This document shows, one piece after another, positions 7,224 to 8,520 of a DNA stretch of 8,520 nucleotides; the stretch's first letter is position 1, and the number at the start of each line of letters is the position of its first letter. Made by a program: the position numbers and the translations under genes. The notes under the pieces are model-generated. The model was given only the letters and a program-made list of their open reading frames with translations, had not been told where the DNA came from and ran no database searches. This stretch comes from DASZTV01 sp036267875 (lineage in GTDB: Bacteria; Actinomycetota; Actinomycetes; JAFAQI01), in the NCBI GenBank assembly GCA_036267875.1, contig DATAVE010000149.1:1-8520 (forward strand), written 5' to 3'.

Positions 7224-7862
7224 TCAGTACGCCGTGACCTCTGCGCAGTCCAGACAGATCTCCCAGCCACTCGCGAGCTGCATCAGATCGGGATGCCCAC
7301 GTACTGAGCAGATTGAGCCGGCCAGCTCACCTTCATCCAGCTCGGGCTGGGGATCCGCTTCGACCCAGGTATCGCCCGAGGGCACCCAGACGCGTTCGCC
7401 TGCGTACGACCATGGGCGGAACTCGCCGTCGACCCGCAGCTCAGCAAGTTCCTCGTCGGTGATCTCCAGCGGGGTTACGGGTCGGGAGTTCAGCCAAGGC
7501 GCAAACCCAGACTTCCGGAAGAGGGCCGTGTATTCCTTCCACCGCGACCACTCGGCGGGCGTTGGATCGGGAGCCTCCTCGAGCCGGTTAGTACCGAGAT
7601 ATTCGTAGATACCCGGCTCGCTCCCCGCGAGAAATCCGGCGACCCAGTGCCGCGCTGCCTCCGACATGGACTCGAAGTCGGAAAGGCTCAGCGTGCGGTC
7701 GTGGCCACGCTCGGGAAAGTAGACGTGCATCCGCCCCGGAGACGTATGGGCGTTTTCCTCGATGTATCCGACCTCGCCGTTCACCACGACCTCGAACGAC
7801 GTGTCGAGCATGAACCGGTTGCCCAACTGGTCGACGAACTCGACCTTGTGGTGGTCGGCCAA
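7224..7862 (-). CDS. Uncharacterised protein with C-terminal Cys/His zinc-ribbon-like pattern
   Basis: Family not recognised. 212 residues, soluble, acidic, with no signal peptide or membrane segment. The N-terminal part ('KVEFVDQLGNRFMLDTSFEVVVNGEVGYIEE') looks beta-rich. The middle is rich in Trp, Glu and Pro. The last 28 residues contain C185-x4-H190 and C203-x2-C206, a pattern that could bind one zinc ion. The start is TTG at 7862-7860, chosen because GGAGG lies 6 nt upstream and the frame reads MADHHKV from there. The gene begins 28 nt beyond the tRNA-Ala 3' end on the same strand, with no clear promoter between, so it may be read through from the tRNA transcript. It converges with the hydrolase, whose stop is 28 nt away; no terminator hairpin is evident between them. 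Confidence 0.8.
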   Translation of the reverse strand: MADHHKVEFVDQLGNRFMLDTSFEVVVNGEVGYIEENAHTSPGRMHVYFPERGHDRTLSLSDFESMSEAARHWVAGFLAGSEPGIYEYLGTNRLEEAPDPTPAEWSRWKEYTALFRKSGFAPWLNSRPVTPLEITDEELAELRVDGEFRPWSYAGERVWVPSGDTWVEADPQPELDEGELAGSICSVRGHPDLMQLASGWEICLDCAEVTAY

Positions 7863-7868
7863 CGGGTA

Positions 7869-7873
7869 CCTCC
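7869..7873 (-). promoter_or_regulatory. Ribosome binding site for the 212-residue protein
   Basis: The minus strand reads GGAGG followed by 6 nt and TTG. This strong site decides the rare TTG start. It falls only 17 nt from the tRNA-Ala 3' end. Confidence 0.65.
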
Positions 7874-7890
7874 GCGGAGCCTGTGTGGAG

Positions 7891-7963
7891 TGGAGACGAG
7901 GGGAATCGAACCCCTAACCCCCGCCTTGCAAAGGCGGTGCTCTGCCAATTGAGCTACGTCCCC
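7891..7963 (-). tRNA. tRNA-Ala (anticodon TGC)
   Basis: A 73-nt cloverleaf on the minus strand. The acceptor stem GGGGACG/CGTCTCC includes one G-U pair; the D arm is GCTC...GAGC. The anticodon stem CCGCC/GGCGG carries loop TTTGCAA, with anticodon TGC at 7930-7928. The T arm is AGGGG-TTCGATT-CCCCT and the discriminator is A. CCA is not encoded. It is the second tRNA of the Ile-Ala pair commonly found downstream of gyrA in Actinobacteria. Confidence 0.97.
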
Positions 7964-7997
7964 AGGTAGTTCTCGGTGCCGGTGCTCGCCCGACCCC

Positions 7998-8120
7998 TCA
8001 GCGCGAGGTATCCGATGTTGCCTCGCGCCACAGTGCGGCGTCGGCCCGGCTCTGACGCCGCTTGAGCACGACGACCGCAGCCGCGATGGCGCCGACGAGG
8101 AGTACGGCGGGCTTTTTCAC
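7998..8120 (-). CDS. DLW-39 family actinobacterial microprotein
   Basis: A 40-residue protein between tRNA-Ile and tRNA-Ala on the same strand. It has an MKKPAVLL start, one hydrophobic helix (about 4-19), then KRRQSRADAALWREATSD, matching the actinobacterial DLW-39 family (about 39 residues, conserved xLW followed by EAT), which is known from this location. The family's Asp before Leu-Trp is Ala here. The start is GTG at 8120-8118, with GGAGG 5 nt upstream; the in-frame codon at 8180 lies inside tRNA-Ile and is not credible. It is probably anchored in the membrane with a basic cytoplasmic tail; its function is unknown. The gene lies 27 nt after tRNA-Ile and 34 nt before tRNA-Ala, so its mRNA is probably cut from the tRNA precursor by tRNA processing. 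Confidence 0.85.
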   Translation of the reverse strand: MKKPAVLLVGAIAAAVVVLKRRQSRADAALWREATSDTSR

Positions 8121-8125
8121 CGGGA

Positions 8126-8130
8126 CCTCC
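8126..8130 (-). promoter_or_regulatory. Ribosome binding site for the DLW-39 microprotein
   Basis: The minus strand reads GGAGG, 5 nt, then GTG at 8120. It supports translation of the 40-residue frame from that GTG. Confidence 0.65.
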
Positions 8131-8147
8131 AGATGAGGGGCGAAACG

Positions 8148-8221
8148 TGGGCCTGGGAGGACTTGAACCTCCGGCCTCATCCTTATCAGGGATGCGCTCT
8201 AACCGTCTGAGCTACAGGCCC
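8148..8221 (-). tRNA. tRNA-Ile (anticodon GAT)
   Basis: A 74-nt cloverleaf on the minus strand. The acceptor stem GGGCCTG/CAGGCCC is fully paired; the D arm is GCTC...GAGC. The anticodon stem CATCC/GGATG carries loop CTGATAA, with anticodon GAT at 8187-8185. The T arm is GGAGG-TTCAAGT-CCTCC and the discriminator is A. CCA is not encoded. Confidence 0.97.
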
Positions 8222-8248
8222 GTTACGCGGATTGCGACGCGAGGAGAA

Positions 8249-8278
8249 ACTCTACTGGCCCGCCGCGGCGGGTTCCAA
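8249..8278 (-). promoter_or_regulatory. Candidate sigma-70 promoter for the tRNA block
   Basis: On the minus strand, TTGGAA (8278-8273) and TAGAGT (8254-8249) are separated by 18 nt. The -10 lies 27 nt upstream of the first tRNA-Ile base, giving a short leader. Each hexamer matches the consensus at four of six positions. The spacer contains the perfect palindrome CCCGCCGCGGCGGG (8259-8272), which could instead be a weak terminator stem for the DUF3566 gene, although no T-run follows it. Confidence 0.35.
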
Positions 8279-8298
8279 ACCGGATACCTCTCCGGCCG

Positions 8299-8520
8299 TC
8301 AGCGCTCGGCGAGGGTGATCTCGATCCCGCCGACGAGGTCGGCGCACAGGTTGTAGATCACCGAGCCGACCGTGGTCAGCGCCACGAACAAGATGATGTT
8401 CACGACTCCGATGATGGCCGCGCCGCCGAACACGATGCCCGCGGTGACGGGCGGCTTCGTGCCCGGGCCGTTGAGCTGGGTGTACGCGCTGTTGACGTGC
8501 CCGATCACACCGGCCGCGTC
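8299..8520 (-). CDS. DUF3566 transmembrane protein, C-terminal part (5' end beyond window)
   Basis: The last 73 residues of a membrane protein whose frame is open to the right edge (DAAG precedes the GTG at 8508, so that codon is internal). One membrane segment is seen ('VFGGAAIIGVVNIILFVALT'), followed by 'VGSVIYNLCADLVGGIEITL', the characteristic C-terminus of DUF3566 proteins. These are actinobacterial proteins encoded directly downstream of gyrA and ahead of the tRNA-Ile/tRNA-Ala pair, which is the arrangement here. Biochemical function is not established; a link to cell envelope or division is sometimes suggested. gyrA would be expected just beyond the right edge. Confidence 0.88.
   Translation of the reverse strand, partial: DAAGVIGHVNSAYTQLNGPGTKPPVTAGIVFGGAAIIGVVNIILFVALTTVGSVIYNLCADLVGGIEITLAER

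Noticed and set aside
7234..7608. Plus-strand open frame opposite the 212-residue protein
   Set aside because: Ser-rich shadow of the minus-strand gene, with no ribosome site or recognisable domain.
7864..7963. tRNA-Ala 3' end as an integration site for a mobile element
   Set aside because: No integrase gene and no second copy of the tRNA 3' end were seen in the window; the neighbouring DUF3566-tRNA order is the conserved chromosomal one.
8121..8180. N-terminal extension of the microprotein to 60 residues
   Set aside because: The extra codons lie partly inside tRNA-Ile; the GTG at 8120 has a strong ribosome site and gives the family's normal length.

Overview
The window is a high-G+C actinobacterial chromosome segment. 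The strongest taxonomic anchor is its right edge: on the minus strand, a DUF3566 membrane protein, tRNA-Ile(GAT), a DLW-39 family microprotein and tRNA-Ala(TGC). That series normally lies just downstream of gyrB-gyrA near oriC in Actinobacteria. Strong G/C preference at third codon positions and GTG/TTG starts agree. A Nocardioidaceae-like or other Propionibacteriales host is a guess from overall impression only.

Positions 2-4981 (+) hold four tightly packed genes of a Tad/Flp-type pilus (type IVc) assembly machine: a 5'-truncated TadZ/CpaE-like ATPase, the CpaF/TadA motor ATPase, and the two T2SSF-type inner-membrane platform proteins TadB and TadC. Joins are GTGA, ATGA and a 5-nt gap. The unit ends at a strong rho-independent terminator at 4998-5040. 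TadZ would position the machine, CpaF would hydrolyse ATP and TadB/TadC would transmit the work to pilin. No pilin, pseudopilin, secretin or prepilin peptidase gene is present here.

Positions 5041-7195 (+) hold a small separate unit. It begins with a candidate ECF-type promoter, followed by a single-pass membrane protein with four cysteines in its outer domain. An ECF sigma factor overlaps it by GTGA, and an alpha/beta hydrolase follows that is split by a one-base frameshift near 6900-6917. The membrane protein is a plausible but non-standard partner or sensor for the sigma factor.

Positions 7224-8520 (-) hold the conserved tRNA block and, beyond it, an unrecognised 212-residue protein. That protein starts at TTG only 28 nt past the tRNA-Ala 3' end and ends in a Cys/His pattern resembling a zinc ribbon. 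This gene converges with the hydrolase. No mobile element, CRISPR array or stretch over 300 bases without a gene was seen.
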